Source: Pseudooceanicola aestuarii (GTDB taxonomy: Bacteria > Pseudomonadota > Alphaproteobacteria > Rhodobacterales > Rhodobacteraceae). Taken from it: a stretch of 64,000 nucleotides of DNA. The notes under the pieces were generated by a model. The model did no database searches. It was not told the origin of the DNA and saw only the letters and a list, made by a program, of their open reading frames with translations. Where the stretch lies: positions 1 to 64,000 of the forward strand of contig NZ_JAAFZC010000004.1 in NCBI RefSeq assembly GCF_010614805.1, read 5' to 3'. Position numbers and translations under genes: made by a program. This document shows positions 1-8,281 of the stretch, piece by piece. Positions within the stretch are counted from its first letter, which is position 1, and each line of letters begins with the position of its first letter.

Positions 1-1
1 C

Positions 2-664
2 CCCGAGAGTTTCGGCACCGGCCGGATCGAGGGGATCGCCGCCGCCGAAAGCGCGGATAACGCGGTGGTGCCGTCCAGCCTTGTGCCTCTGTTTGCGCTT
101 GGCATTCCGGGAAGTGTCATCGCCGCCATCCTGATTGCCGCTTTCGTGCTGCATGGGCTGACGCCGGGGCCGTTGATGTTCCAGCAACAGCCGGCGATGG
201 TCGCCTCGGTCTATGCGGCGATGATCTGCGCCAGCGGGCTGTTGCTGATCATCGGGATGGCGGGGCAGCGGTTGTTTTCGCAGATCATCCGGGTTCCGAT
301 CCGGCTGATCATTCCCGGTGTGCTTTTCCTGGGCTGCGTGGGCGCCTACATGGAGACGTCCAATATCTTCTCGATCTACGTGATGCTGTTTTTCGCGCTG
401 TTCGGGTTCTTTTTGCGCAAGCTCGACTTTTCCTTCGTCACGTTCCTGATCGGCTTTGTCATTGGTCCCAGCGTTGAACTGACCTTTCGCCAGTCGATCC
501 AGATTCTGGATGGCGACTGGACGAACCTGACCCGTCACCCGATCGCCATCGGGGCCATCGTGCTGACTTGTGTCACGCTGGCCTGGATCGCGCGCAGCAA
601 CAGGCCGAACAGGCGCGATAGCCCTGCGGCCGACAATGAATCGCAGACATTCCAGGGAGGATAA
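2..664 (+). CDS. TctA-family TTT permease, 5'-truncated by window edge
   Basis: This is the C-terminal part of the large permease subunit of a tripartite tricarboxylate transporter (inner membrane). The frame is open from base 2, and the first residues read PESFGTGRIEGIAAAESADN, matching the conserved PE-x-EGIAAxEAANNA block of TctA. Several hydrophobic segments follow, including one near FLIGFVIGPSVE, a typical TctA C-terminal motif. The tail ends in a polar stretch. The next gene, a TctC binding protein, starts 1 base after the stop, so the two are one operon. Cargo is unknown; family members carry citrate, aromatic acids and other carboxylates. The start lies outside the window. Confidence 0.9.
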   Translation, partial: PESFGTGRIEGIAAAESADNAVVPSSLVPLFALGIPGSVIAAILIAAFVLHGLTPGPLMFQQQPAMVASVYAAMICASGLLLIIGMAGQRLFSQIIRVPIRLIIPGVLFLGCVGAYMETSNIFSIYVMLFFALFGFFLRKLDFSFVTFLIGFVIGPSVELTFRQSIQILDGDWTNLTRHPIAIGAIVLTCVTLAWIARSNRPNRRDSPAADNESQTFQGG

Positions 665-665
665 G

Positions 666-1634
666 ATGAGTAAAATAAAACAAGTTCAATTAGTTGGAGC
701 CGTATTCGCGGTGGCCATGACGCTTTTGGGCACGATGCCGGCCACCGCGCAGGAGACGGATTACCCCTCCAAGCCGATCACCATGTATGTCGGGTACAAG
801 GCCGGTGGCCAGACCGACCTGGTGGGCCGGGCCACGGCACGGGTGCTGTCGGAACAGCTGGGCGTGCCGGTCAACGTGGTCAACAAACCCGGGGCAGGGG
901 GGGCGGTCGCGGCCCGTACCCTGCAAAAGGACGCAGCTGACGGCTACACCGTGCTGTTCCAGTCCAACAGCGTGATCAACACGGAACCGCATCTGATGAA
1001 GCGCGTGTCCTTCACCCCCGACGATTTTGAATATGCCGGGATGATCACCGCCTACCAGGTCGGGCTGGCCACGCAAAAGGATGCGCCGTTCGATACTCTG
1101 GCGGAATTCGTGGATTGGGCGCGGGAAAACCCCGGCTTCAGCTATGGCGCATTGTCGCCCGCGTCGCGGATGTACATGGAGGAGATCGCGCGCCAGAACG
1201 ATCTGGATGCCAATATCGTCCCGCTCAAGGGCGGGGGCGACATGATCAACGCCATCCTGGGCGAGCAGGTCGTGTTGGCGCTGTCAGGGGGCATTCACAA
1301 GAAATATCCCGATCAGATGAAGATGATCGCCGCGCTTACCACCTTTCGCCATCCCAGCGACCCGGAGGTCGAGACCATCGACGAGGCCGGCTATGCGCTG
1401 GCGATGGATTCGCGTACTGCGCTGATCCTGCCCAAGGGCACGCCGCGCCCGGTTCTGGACCGTCTTGCCGGCGCACTGGAAGCGGCGGTCGAGGACGAGA
1501 AGTTCAACCAGGTGGTCAGCGCCGTCTTCATCCCGATCATGTACAAGGGTGTCGACGCCGCCCGTGCGGAGATGGAGCAGACCTATACCGCCAACAAGGT
1601 GATCTTCGAAAATGCCGGCGTGACGCCGAAGTGA
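666..1634 (+). CDS. TctC-family periplasmic substrate-binding protein (TTT)
   Basis: Extracytoplasmic solute receptor (Bug/TctC family) of the TTT system whose permease precedes it. The start is ATG 666, with the Shine-Dalgarno GGGAGGA at 655-661; a longer open frame upstream only overlaps tctA. The signal peptide runs to about residue 31 (ATAQE cleavage). The family blocks are visible: YPSKPITMYVGYKAGGQTD, then VNVVNKPGAGGAVAA, the usual ligand-loop region. Length of 322 aa is normal. A GC-rich hairpin (1639-1659) follows the stop before the CoA-transferase, which would favour high binding-protein expression. A carboxylate cargo is inferred from the family. Confidence 0.92.
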   Translation: MSKIKQVQLVGAVFAVAMTLLGTMPATAQETDYPSKPITMYVGYKAGGQTDLVGRATARVLSEQLGVPVNVVNKPGAGGAVAARTLQKDAADGYTVLFQSNSVINTEPHLMKRVSFTPDDFEYAGMITAYQVGLATQKDAPFDTLAEFVDWARENPGFSYGALSPASRMYMEEIARQNDLDANIVPLKGGGDMINAILGEQVVLALSGGIHKKYPDQMKMIAALTTFRHPSDPEVETIDEAGYALAMDSRTALILPKGTPRPVLDRLAGALEAAVEDEKFNQVVSAVFIPIMYKGVDAARAEMEQTYTANKVIFENAGVTPK

Positions 1635-1638
1635 CCCA

Positions 1639-1659
1639 ACGCCGCGCGCGTTGCGGCGT
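1639..1659 (+). terminator. Intergenic hairpin after tctC (attenuator-like)
   Basis: Arms ACGCCGC (1639-1645) and GCGGCGT (1653-1659) pair around a 7-base loop. A C-run and TTTT follow at about 1665-1677. It sits between the binding protein and the CoA-transferase, a common place for partial termination or 3'-end protection. Confidence 0.4.
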
Positions 1660-1697
1660 GCGCGGCCCCCCGTTTTCTCCACACAGCGAGGCCCCCG

Positions 1698-2900
1698 ATG
1701 TTCAAGCCGCTCGAAGGCGTGAAGGTTCTTGACCTGACGCAGGTTCTGGCCGGACCCTATGCCACCTATCAACTGGCGCTCATGGGCGCGGAAATCATCA
1801 AGATCGAGAAACCCGGCGAAGGCGATTGGACCCGGATCGGCGGACCGCGCCCCGAACTGGCCGCGCAGAAGATGGCCCTGGGATACCTGGCCCACAACGC
1901 CTGCAAGAAGTCGGTGACGCTGGATCTGAAAACGCCCGACGGGCTTGAACTGGCGCGGAAGCTGATCGCGGAATGCGATGTGTTCGTGGAGAATTTCAAA
2001 CCCGGCGTGGCCGAACGGTTGGGCCTGGGGCTGGACGCGGTGCGCGCGGTGCGGCCCGATATCGTCTATTGTTCCATCTCGGCCTATGGGCAGGACGGCC
2101 CGATGCGCACGCGACCGGCCTATGATCATGTGATCCAGGGCATGTGCGGGATCATGTTGACCACGGGCAGGCCCGGCGATGGCCCCACGAAGGTCGGCGC
2201 GCCCTATATCGATTATGCGACCGGGCTGAACGCAGCCACCGCGATCATGGCCGCGCTGATGGAAGTGCGGCGGACGGGGCAGGGGGTGCATGTGGACGTT
2301 GCCATGCTGGACACCGCGCTGGCGATGATGGCCAGCCTGATGACCAACCACCTGTCCGCCGGCTGGGTGCCGGAGCAGAACGGAAACGAAGCCTGGAGCC
2401 AGAGCCCGTCGTCCGGGGCATTCGAAACCGCCGATGGCATCCTGATGCTGGCGGCAAATCATGCGGTCCAGTTCCGCAACATGGCCCAGGCGATCGGGCG
2501 GGCGGATCTGTTGCAGGATCCGCGATGGTCCACGCCCGAGTCCGCCAAGGAGAACGCAGCCGCGCTGCGCGCCACGCTGGAGGCCGTGTTCCTGACCCGT
2601 CCCGCCGCCGAATGGGAAGACGTGTTGAGCGCGGCCGCCGTCCCCGCCGCCCGGATCAGGCGTCTGGACGAAGTAATGGCCGAAGACCAGGTCCGCGCCC
2701 GAGCTCTGATCAGCGAAATGCGGGTGGAGGGGGTGGCAGATCCGGTCCATGTCCCCGCCATGACGTTCAAGGCCAACGGCATCAACACCGCGCCTTCGCA
2801 GCCACCCGCGCGCTTGGGTGCGGATACCGATGCGGTTCTGGGGGAGCTGGGTGTTCCGGCTGACCGGTTGGCGCAATTGCGCGCCGGTGGCGTGATCTGA
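1698..2900 (+). CDS. CaiB/BaiF (class III) CoA-transferase
   Basis: Transfers CoA between acyl-CoA donors and carboxylic acids through an aspartyl-CoA anhydride. The N-terminus FKPLEGVKVLDLTQVLAGP and the KIEKPGEGDWTR block are family signatures. The probable catalytic Asp is D172 in the segment APYIDYATG. The 400-aa length is typical. It lies 63 bases downstream of tctC, so the acid imported by the TTT system may be activated here. Substrate cannot be read from sequence. A strong hairpin (2916-2942) lies after the gene, where it meets the convergent OsmC operon. Confidence 0.9.
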   Translation: MFKPLEGVKVLDLTQVLAGPYATYQLALMGAEIIKIEKPGEGDWTRIGGPRPELAAQKMALGYLAHNACKKSVTLDLKTPDGLELARKLIAECDVFVENFKPGVAERLGLGLDAVRAVRPDIVYCSISAYGQDGPMRTRPAYDHVIQGMCGIMLTTGRPGDGPTKVGAPYIDYATGLNAATAIMAALMEVRRTGQGVHVDVAMLDTALAMMASLMTNHLSAGWVPEQNGNEAWSQSPSSGAFETADGILMLAANHAVQFRNMAQAIGRADLLQDPRWSTPESAKENAAALRATLEAVFLTRPAAEWEDVLSAAAVPAARIRRLDEVMAEDQVRARALISEMRVEGVADPVHVPAMTFKANGINTAPSQPPARLGADTDAVLGELGVPADRLAQLRAGGVI

Positions 2901-2915
2901 TCTCGGACCAAAAGG

Positions 2916-2942
2916 GGCGCCGCCGAACGCCGGGGCGGCGCC
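2916..2942. terminator. Bidirectional terminator-like hairpin
   Basis: GGCGCCGCC (2916-2924) pairs with GGCGGCGCC (2934-2942) over a 9-base loop. It lies between the convergent CoA-transferase and OsmC genes. There is no clear T tract on the plus side, though AAAA precedes it and would give a T tract on the minus strand. Confidence 0.5.
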
Positions 2943-2994
2943 TCGCCACTGGATCGGCGGCCACGCGGGGAGGACACGCGGCCGCCGACAGGGA

Positions 2995-3540
2995 TCAGGC
3001 GGCGGCCTTGATCACCGCGCCGCTCAGCGGGATGCCCCGATTGACACTCATGGCATTGGGGCTGAATTCCACCGCCGCCTTCTCCACCTCCGCCAGGGTT
3101 TCGGCATCGGCGTCAGTGTCCACGGTGATCTGGTACTCCAGGCCGGACATCTCGACCTTGGCGTCATCGCGCAGGTTCAGGAACCCGGCCAGGTCCAGCC
3201 CGCTGGTAACCTTGACGTCCAGGTTGCGGATCTCGATCCCCCGCACGCTGGCATTGACCACGAAACCCACCATGATGCAGGCCCCCACGCCGGACATCAG
3301 GTATTCCTGCGGCGTCGGGCCCGCGCTTTCACCCAGCAGCTGGGGCGGCTCGTCCACGATCCATTCGAAATCGCGCTCGATCACGTCGTCTCCCAGGGTC
3401 ATGGGCAGGGCGGTGACGCGGGCGCGCACGCCGCTTTGCCACGCCAGGTTCACGCCATAGCGGGCCTGACCTGCGGCGGGATCCTGACGGATGGCCTGAC
3501 GGGCACCGTCCAACGCATCGACATCGACCTTGTTCAGCAT
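2995..3540 (-). CDS. OsmC family protein
   Basis: Small cytoplasmic OsmC/Ohr-fold protein (181 aa); the family includes thiol-dependent peroxidases and proteins of unknown role. The start is set at 3540 (MLNKVDVDALDG) because AAGGAG lies 6 bases upstream; the frame stays open further but without coding character. The core segment MSGVGACIMVGFV carries the single expected Cys at the helix start (OsmC C-loop). It is the last gene after a TRAP transporter operon on the same strand (134-bp gap). A link to the TRAP substrate is not evident. Confidence 0.82.
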   Translation of the reverse strand: MLNKVDVDALDGARQAIRQDPAAGQARYGVNLAWQSGVRARVTALPMTLGDDVIERDFEWIVDEPPQLLGESAGPTPQEYLMSGVGACIMVGFVVNASVRGIEIRNLDVKVTSGLDLAGFLNLRDDAKVEMSGLEYQITVDTDADAETLAEVEKAAVEFSPNAMSVNRGIPLSGAVIKAAA

Positions 3541-3673
3541 TCTTAACTCCTTGGCTTCTTTCTGATGCTGCCCATAGGCAGCAGGGGAGGGGGCGCCGCC
3601 GGGATCAATCGTCGCGGCGGCGCGGAACCGGCCCGCGACCGGGCCGGTATCTGGCAATGGGAGGGGAGCGGCG

Positions 3674-4720
3674 TCAGGCCTTGCCGGTCAGGGCCATGAA
3701 CTCGTGCAGCATGGCGCCGACGCGGCCGCTATATTCGGGATCCTCGGCCGAATATTCATCGACCACTTCCATCGACATGTCGCGCAACTGGGCCATCACA
3801 TCGGGCCCGACGGTCGAGATGCTCTTGCCCATGTCGTCGGTGAATTCCTTCATCCGCAGGTAGTCCAGATGACGGAAATGGGCACTGGCATCGGCGCTCA
3901 TGGCACGGACACCGTCGTTGATGATGCGCTTGTGATCATCGCCCAAGCGGTTCCACTGCTCCATCCCGATGACGAATTCACCGTTGGAATGGCTGAGGAA
4001 ATCGGGGGTGATGATATGGCTGGTGACCTCTTGCAGGTTCATGCCCCAACCGGTGGAGACACAGCCCCAATGCGCACCGTCCACCACGCCGGTCTGAAGG
4101 CTCTGGTATAGCTCCCCGCCGGGGATGAAGACCGGCGTGGCGCCCATCTTCTCGAACACCCGGCCGGCAGTACCGGTGGAGCGGACCTTGAACCCCTTGA
4201 AATCCTCTGCCGTCTCGATCGCCTTCTTGGCAAAGACGGCGAGCCCGGCAAAGGAGATCGGCCCGGCCTGGTAGATACCGTATTGGGCATAGGCCTCGCG
4301 GATGACGTCCAGCGCGCCCATCTCGTAGAAGAACAGCTGCATCTCCTCGTGGTTTTCCCAGGTGCCCATGTTGCCGTTCAGGTGGCCGGCGACGGGGATG
4401 CGCCCGATCCAGTAGGCGGGAAAGATGAAGGCCGCGTCCAGCAGTCCGCGCCGCAGGGCGCCCAGAACCTCGTTCGTGGGCGCGACGGTGTTGGCTTGCA
4501 ACGCCTCGATCTGGATTTCGCCGTTGGTGGCCTCGGTGATGCGGCGGGCGAATTCGACATAGATACTGTCATAATATTCGACACCGGGGGTCCAGTGGCT
4601 TTGGATGCGCCACTTGATCTGCTCCTGCGCCAGGACGGCGGGGGCGGACAGGGCGGTGGCGCCGGCGGCCAGCGCGCCGCCGGTCAGTACGCGGCGCCGG
4701 TTGATCACGGGATTTGTCAT
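3674..4720 (-). CDS. dctP: TRAP transporter substrate-binding protein DctP, Tat-exported
   Basis: Periplasmic receptor of a TRAP transporter (348 aa). The N-terminus NRRRVLTGGALAAGATA is a twin-arginine signal ending near AQEQ, so it is probably exported folded. TRAP hallmarks include FKGFKVRSTGTAGRVFEKMGA, with the ligand-binding Arg (Lys-Val-Arg), and GELYQSLQTGVVDGA. The start has GGAGGAGAAG upstream. The gene follows dctQ and dctM on the minus strand, so the binding protein comes last here, separated from dctM by a hairpin. The ligand is an organic acid by family knowledge only. Confidence 0.93.
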   Translation of the reverse strand: MTNPVINRRRVLTGGALAAGATALSAPAVLAQEQIKWRIQSHWTPGVEYYDSIYVEFARRITEATNGEIQIEALQANTVAPTNEVLGALRRGLLDAAFIFPAYWIGRIPVAGHLNGNMGTWENHEEMQLFFYEMGALDVIREAYAQYGIYQAGPISFAGLAVFAKKAIETAEDFKGFKVRSTGTAGRVFEKMGATPVFIPGGELYQSLQTGVVDGAHWGCVSTGWGMNLQEVTSHIITPDFLSHSNGEFVIGMEQWNRLGDDHKRIINDGVRAMSADASAHFRHLDYLRMKEFTDDMGKSISTVGPDVMAQLRDMSMEVVDEYSAEDPEYSGRVGAMLHEFMALTGKA

Positions 4721-4756
4721 GGTCTTCTCCTCCTTGTTGAAATCGTTCCGCCGGGG

Positions 4757-4781
4757 CCCCGCCGGCTCCTCTCCGGCGGGG
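4757..4781 (-). terminator. Intergenic hairpin between dctM and dctP
   Basis: CCCCGCCGG (4757-4765) pairs with CCGGCGGGG (4773-4781) over a 7-base loop. It lies in the 67-bp gap between dctM and dctP and is likely to affect relative mRNA levels of the two genes. Confidence 0.45.
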
Positions 4782-4787
4782 CGGCGG

Positions 4788-6089
4788 TCAGTTCATGAAT
4801 GCGGTCAGGGTGATCAGCACGTCAGGCACCGCCATCAGGAAGGCGCCGGTCAACAACATGATCACGAGAAAGGGCATCACCGATCCGTAGATCTGGGAGA
4901 TCGGTGTCTGCGGGCTCAGGCTCTTGAGGTAGAACAGGTTGTAGCCGAAGGGCGGCGTGATGTAGCCGATGCACAGGTTCAGCTGAAAGATCACGCAGAA
5001 CCAGACGGGATCAAATCCCAATTCCACGACGATGGGAAAGAAGATCGGCAGCGTCAGCAGGATGATCCCCACCGGGTCCAGGAACATGCCCAACACCAGC
5101 GCGGCGACCTGCATCAGGATGATCAGCATCCAGGGGCTCATCCCGGTATCGCGCAGCAGCTCCAGCATGAAGGCGATGCCGCCGCCGCTGGAATAGATCG
5201 ACACGAAGGCCCCGGCGCCGAAGATGATCCAGACCACCATGCCGGTGACCGACGCGGTGTCGTGGCTGACCTCGCGCAGGAACCGCAGGGACAATTCCCC
5301 GCGCAGCCAGACGGAGACGAGGACCGCCGCCACGCCCACCGCCGCGGCCTCTGTCGGGGTGGCGATGCCCAGGAAGATCGACACCAGAACCGACAGCACG
5401 ATCAGCAGCGGCAGGATCACCGATTTCAGCGCCGCCACCTTTTCCCGCAGGGGGGCTGCGACCTCGGCGGCGGGGGCAAGTTCGGGGTGACGCCAGGCGC
5501 GCAGCGCCACGTAGACGATGAAGGCCGCCAGGATGAACAGCCCCGCGATCAACCCGCCAAAGAACAGCTTGCCCACCGACAGGCCGGTCATCATGCCGAT
5601 GATGATCAGGGTGATGGAGGGCGGGATCAGGATCCCCAGCGTGCCCGAGGCCCCGATCGTGCCCAGCACGAACCGATCGTCGTAGCCATGGCGTTTCATC
5701 GCAGGGATGCCGACCAGCCCCGTGGTGATCGTCGAGGCAGAGCAATTGCCCGTCATCGCCGACAGCACGGCGGCAAAGCCCGAGGTGCCGATCAGCAACC
5801 CGCCATTGACCCGGCCGGACCACAGGTAGAACGCGCGGTAAAGATCATCGGCGATCTTTGACCGGCCCAGGGCGATGCCGATGGCGATGAACAGCGGGAT
5901 CGCCGACAGCAGGATCGACCACATGTTGCCAAAAGTGCTGGAGACCACGGAATACAGCCCCTGCGGCCCGTTCAGGATCAGGGAAAAGATCACCGCGATC
6001 CCGCCCATGGCAAAGGACAGCGACACGCCCAGCATGATGGCCAGGATCAGCCCGCCGAACATGCCGATCGTCAGAAGTTCAGGTGTCAT
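4788..6089 (-). CDS. dctM: TRAP transporter large permease DctM
   Basis: Large membrane subunit of the TRAP transporter (433 aa, about 12 membrane segments). The start is ATG 6089 (MTPELLTIGMFGGLILAIML), whose ATGA overlaps the dctQ stop, so translation is coupled. Family motifs include LGRSKIADDLYRAFYLWSGRVNGGL and GTLGILIPPSITLIIIG. It couples sodium-driven import to the DctP receptor encoded downstream. Reading the frame further upstream gives only dctQ antiframe sequence. Confidence 0.93.
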   Translation of the reverse strand: MTPELLTIGMFGGLILAIMLGVSLSFAMGGIAVIFSLILNGPQGLYSVVSSTFGNMWSILLSAIPLFIAIGIALGRSKIADDLYRAFYLWSGRVNGGLLIGTSGFAAVLSAMTGNCSASTITTGLVGIPAMKRHGYDDRFVLGTIGASGTLGILIPPSITLIIIGMMTGLSVGKLFFGGLIAGLFILAAFIVYVALRAWRHPELAPAAEVAAPLREKVAALKSVILPLLIVLSVLVSIFLGIATPTEAAAVGVAAVLVSVWLRGELSLRFLREVSHDTASVTGMVVWIIFGAGAFVSIYSSGGGIAFMLELLRDTGMSPWMLIILMQVAALVLGMFLDPVGIILLTLPIFFPIVVELGFDPVWFCVIFQLNLCIGYITPPFGYNLFYLKSLSPQTPISQIYGSVMPFLVIMLLTGAFLMAVPDVLITLTAFMN

Positions 6090-6616
6090 TGGGCGCGATC
6101 CTCGGGCTGGGTCTGGGTCTGCGACGGGGCAGGGGAGAGCGCGGTCACCAGCGCCCGGATGAAGGCCGAGGCCGCCTGAAGCGAGAACAGGACCGCCGCC
6201 ACGACCATGCACAGCTTGACCGGCCAGAGAGGATGGGCCAGCGCGCTGTCGTCCTTCTCGTTCCACAGCAGGGCCTCCTGGAAGAAGTTCCAGCCCTCCC
6301 AGGCCAGCGCCAGGCACCAGATCAGCAACATGCCGAAACACAACACGTCGAACATGGCACGGACGCGCGGCGTTCGGTTGGCGATCAGGATGTCGACGCG
6401 CACATGGCCCTCACGCAGTAGCGTGTAGGCGCCGATCAGGATGAAATAGGCGGCAAAGATGCGCTGCGTGTAGCCATGCGCCCAGATGGTCGGCTGGCCG
6501 AACACGTAGCGAGAGACCACCTCCCAGACCAGCACGGCCGCGCCGATCCAGATGCCGTAACTCACCAGCCGCCCGACCCACAGGTTCACCCTGTCGATCC
6601 AATTCAGAATAATCAT
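6086..6616 (-). CDS. dctQ: TRAP transporter small permease DctQ
   Basis: Small four-helix membrane subunit of the TRAP transporter (176 aa). Visible features are a first helix near ILNWIDRVNLWVGRLV and the EGHVRVDIL motif characteristic of DctQ. GGGGAGGAAA precedes the start. It is the first gene of the dctQ-dctM-dctP-osmC operon. The 160-bp divergent region shared with the TetR gene must hold its promoter, so TetR control is possible but unproven. Confidence 0.9.
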   Translation of the reverse strand: MIILNWIDRVNLWVGRLVSYGIWIGAAVLVWEVVSRYVFGQPTIWAHGYTQRIFAAYFILIGAYTLLREGHVRVDILIANRTPRVRAMFDVLCFGMLLIWCLALAWEGWNFFQEALLWNEKDDSALAHPLWPVKLCMVVAAVLFSLQAASAFIRALVTALSPAPSQTQTQPEDRAQ

Positions 6617-6681
6617 GTTTCCTCCCCATCCAAAACCGAGTGTTTATATCTTCTTCGGCGTTGAATTCCGTATGGGCATGA

Positions 6682-6701
6682 TGGTTTTGGAAAACAAACC
6701 A
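6682..6701. promoter_or_regulatory. Imperfect dyad in divergent dctQ/tetR intergenic region
   Basis: TGGTTT (6682-6687) and AAACCA (6696-6701) flank an inner GTTTT-GG-AAAAC half-dyad. The element is AT-rich within a GC-rich context and lies between the divergent TRAP operon and the TetR-led operon. It is a candidate TetR operator by position and symmetry only. Confidence 0.35.
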
Positions 6702-6776
6702 CTTGTCAAACATAAAATTTCAATCCAAATTAGATAGAGCGTAACGATTTTCATCGGGTCAGGCGGAGGAACCGAG

Positions 6777-7472
6777 GTGTCAGCCAGCACGAAAAGAGGC
6801 GGATCCTATAATGTTGCGACACGCGGTCGGCTGCTGGATGCGGCTGAACGCTTGTTCGCCGAACGGGGTCACGAATCCGTCACGCTGAAGGAGATCGCGG
6901 CGCAGGCCGGCGCCAATGTGGGCCAGATCGTCTATCACTTCGGCCAGAAGGAAGAGCTGATCCGCGAGGTGATTCTGCGCCGCGCCGGGGTGATCAGCGA
7001 TGACCGGTTGCAGTTGCTGGATTCCTACGAGCGGCTGGTGGGGACGGGCGGCGTGGCGCTGGAACCCGTGGTGCGGGCCTTTCTCGATCCGTATTTCGCC
7101 CGCCTCAAGGACGACGATCCGGGTTGGCGCTGCTATGCGTTGTTCATCGGGCGCAATGTCTGGGACGGAACCCTGGCCTCTGTCATCGCGGAAGGGTTCA
7201 ACCCCACCGCGATGCGCTTCATCGGGGCCATCCGCAACGCCGTGCCCGCGCTGTCGGAGGCCGACGGCGCCCGCGCCTTCCAGTTTCTGCTGGCGGGGCT
7301 TTATGGCTCCACCGCCAATGACGCGCGGATCAACGCCCTGCTGGGAGATGACAGCCCGGCGGACGATTACGACAGCTACCAGCAGATCCTGATCCCCTTC
7401 GTCGTGGGCGGTATCCAGTCCATCGGCACCATGCGCGCGGGTCAGCACGGCAGCAGCGGGGGACAGAGATGA
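6777..7472 (+). CDS. TetR family transcriptional regulator
   Basis: One-component regulator (231 aa). The N-terminal helix-turn-helix is seen in RLLDAAERLFAERGHESVTL, followed by KEIAAQAGANVGQIVYHFG, a textbook TetR DNA-binding domain at about residues 14-60. The C-terminal part resembles the CecR/YbiH-type ligand domain. The start is GTG with GGCGGAGGA about 7 bases upstream. The stop overlaps the next gene's ATG, so it heads the downstream acyl-CoA operon and probably senses a CoA thioester or acid of that pathway. It also faces the divergent TRAP operon. Confidence 0.92.
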   Translation: MSASTKRGGSYNVATRGRLLDAAERLFAERGHESVTLKEIAAQAGANVGQIVYHFGQKEELIREVILRRAGVISDDRLQLLDSYERLVGTGGVALEPVVRAFLDPYFARLKDDDPGWRCYALFIGRNVWDGTLASVIAEGFNPTAMRFIGAIRNAVPALSEADGARAFQFLLAGLYGSTANDARINALLGDDSPADDYDSYQQILIPFVVGGIQSIGTMRAGQHGSSGGQR

Positions 7473-8281
7473 CCTACCAGACCATTCAGATCGACCGGCA
7501 GGGCCCGGTGCACCTGCTGCGCCTGAACCGGCCGGAGCGGTTGAACGCCATGAGCCAGCAGATGCTGGAAGAGGTCCGACAGGCCTGCGACGGGTTCGAG
7601 GCTGATCCGGATTGCCGCGCCGTCGTCGTCACCGGCGCGGGCAAGGCGTTCACGCCGGGCTTTGACCTTCAGGACCAGGCGGCCAACACCCCGCAGGGGG
7701 TCGCGGAATGGCGCCCGGTGCTGCGGCGGGATTTCGACAATGTGATGCGGTTCTGGTCGCTGTCCAAACCCACCATAGCGGCGGTCAACGGCCCGGCGCT
7801 GGCGGGGGGCTGCGAACTGGCGATGGCCTGTGACATCACCATCGCGGGCGAGACCGCCATCTTTGGCGAGCCGGAGGTGAAGTTCGGCGCCGGGATCGTG
7901 GTCATGCTGCTGCCCTGGATCGTCGGACCCAAGAAGGCCAAGGAGATCGCCTTTCTCGGGATCGACACCCTGACCGCGCAGCAGGCGCTGGAGATCGGCA
8001 TGATCAATCGCGTTGTCGCGGATGATGCGGTTCTGGATACGGCGATGGACATGGCGCGCGCCATTGCCGTGGTCGATCCGATGGTGATGCGCCGCACCAA
8101 ACAGCAGATCAACGAGACGATGCAGATCGCCGGAATGGATCGCGCACTGGAGCGGTCGCTGGACATCGACCTGGAGCTGGAGGGCGAGGGCAGCGTGGAC
8201 AAGCGTGGATTTCTCGACGCCCTGCGGCAGGGCGGTCTGCGCGGGGCACTGGCGTGGCGGGACCGGAGGTTTGGCACATGA
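7469..8281 (+). CDS. Enoyl-CoA hydratase/isomerase (crotonase fold), first of a pair
   Basis: Crotonase-superfamily enzyme (270 aa) acting on acyl-CoA. Oxyanion-hole segments are visible (GAGKAFTPGFDLQ and GPALAGGCELAMACD). The Glu of FGEPEV corresponds to the first catalytic Glu of hydratases. The usual loop PGxGGTQRL after it is replaced by AGIVVMLLPWIVG, so substrate or reaction may differ from standard hydration. It is coupled by ATGA overlaps to the TetR gene upstream and the ligase downstream. It is clearly paralogous to the hydratase at 13692-14516. Confidence 0.9.
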   Translation: MTYQTIQIDRQGPVHLLRLNRPERLNAMSQQMLEEVRQACDGFEADPDCRAVVVTGAGKAFTPGFDLQDQAANTPQGVAEWRPVLRRDFDNVMRFWSLSKPTIAAVNGPALAGGCELAMACDITIAGETAIFGEPEVKFGAGIVVMLLPWIVGPKKAKEIAFLGIDTLTAQQALEIGMINRVVADDAVLDTAMDMARAIAVVDPMVMRRTKQQINETMQIAGMDRALERSLDIDLELEGEGSVDKRGFLDALRQGGLRGALAWRDRRFGT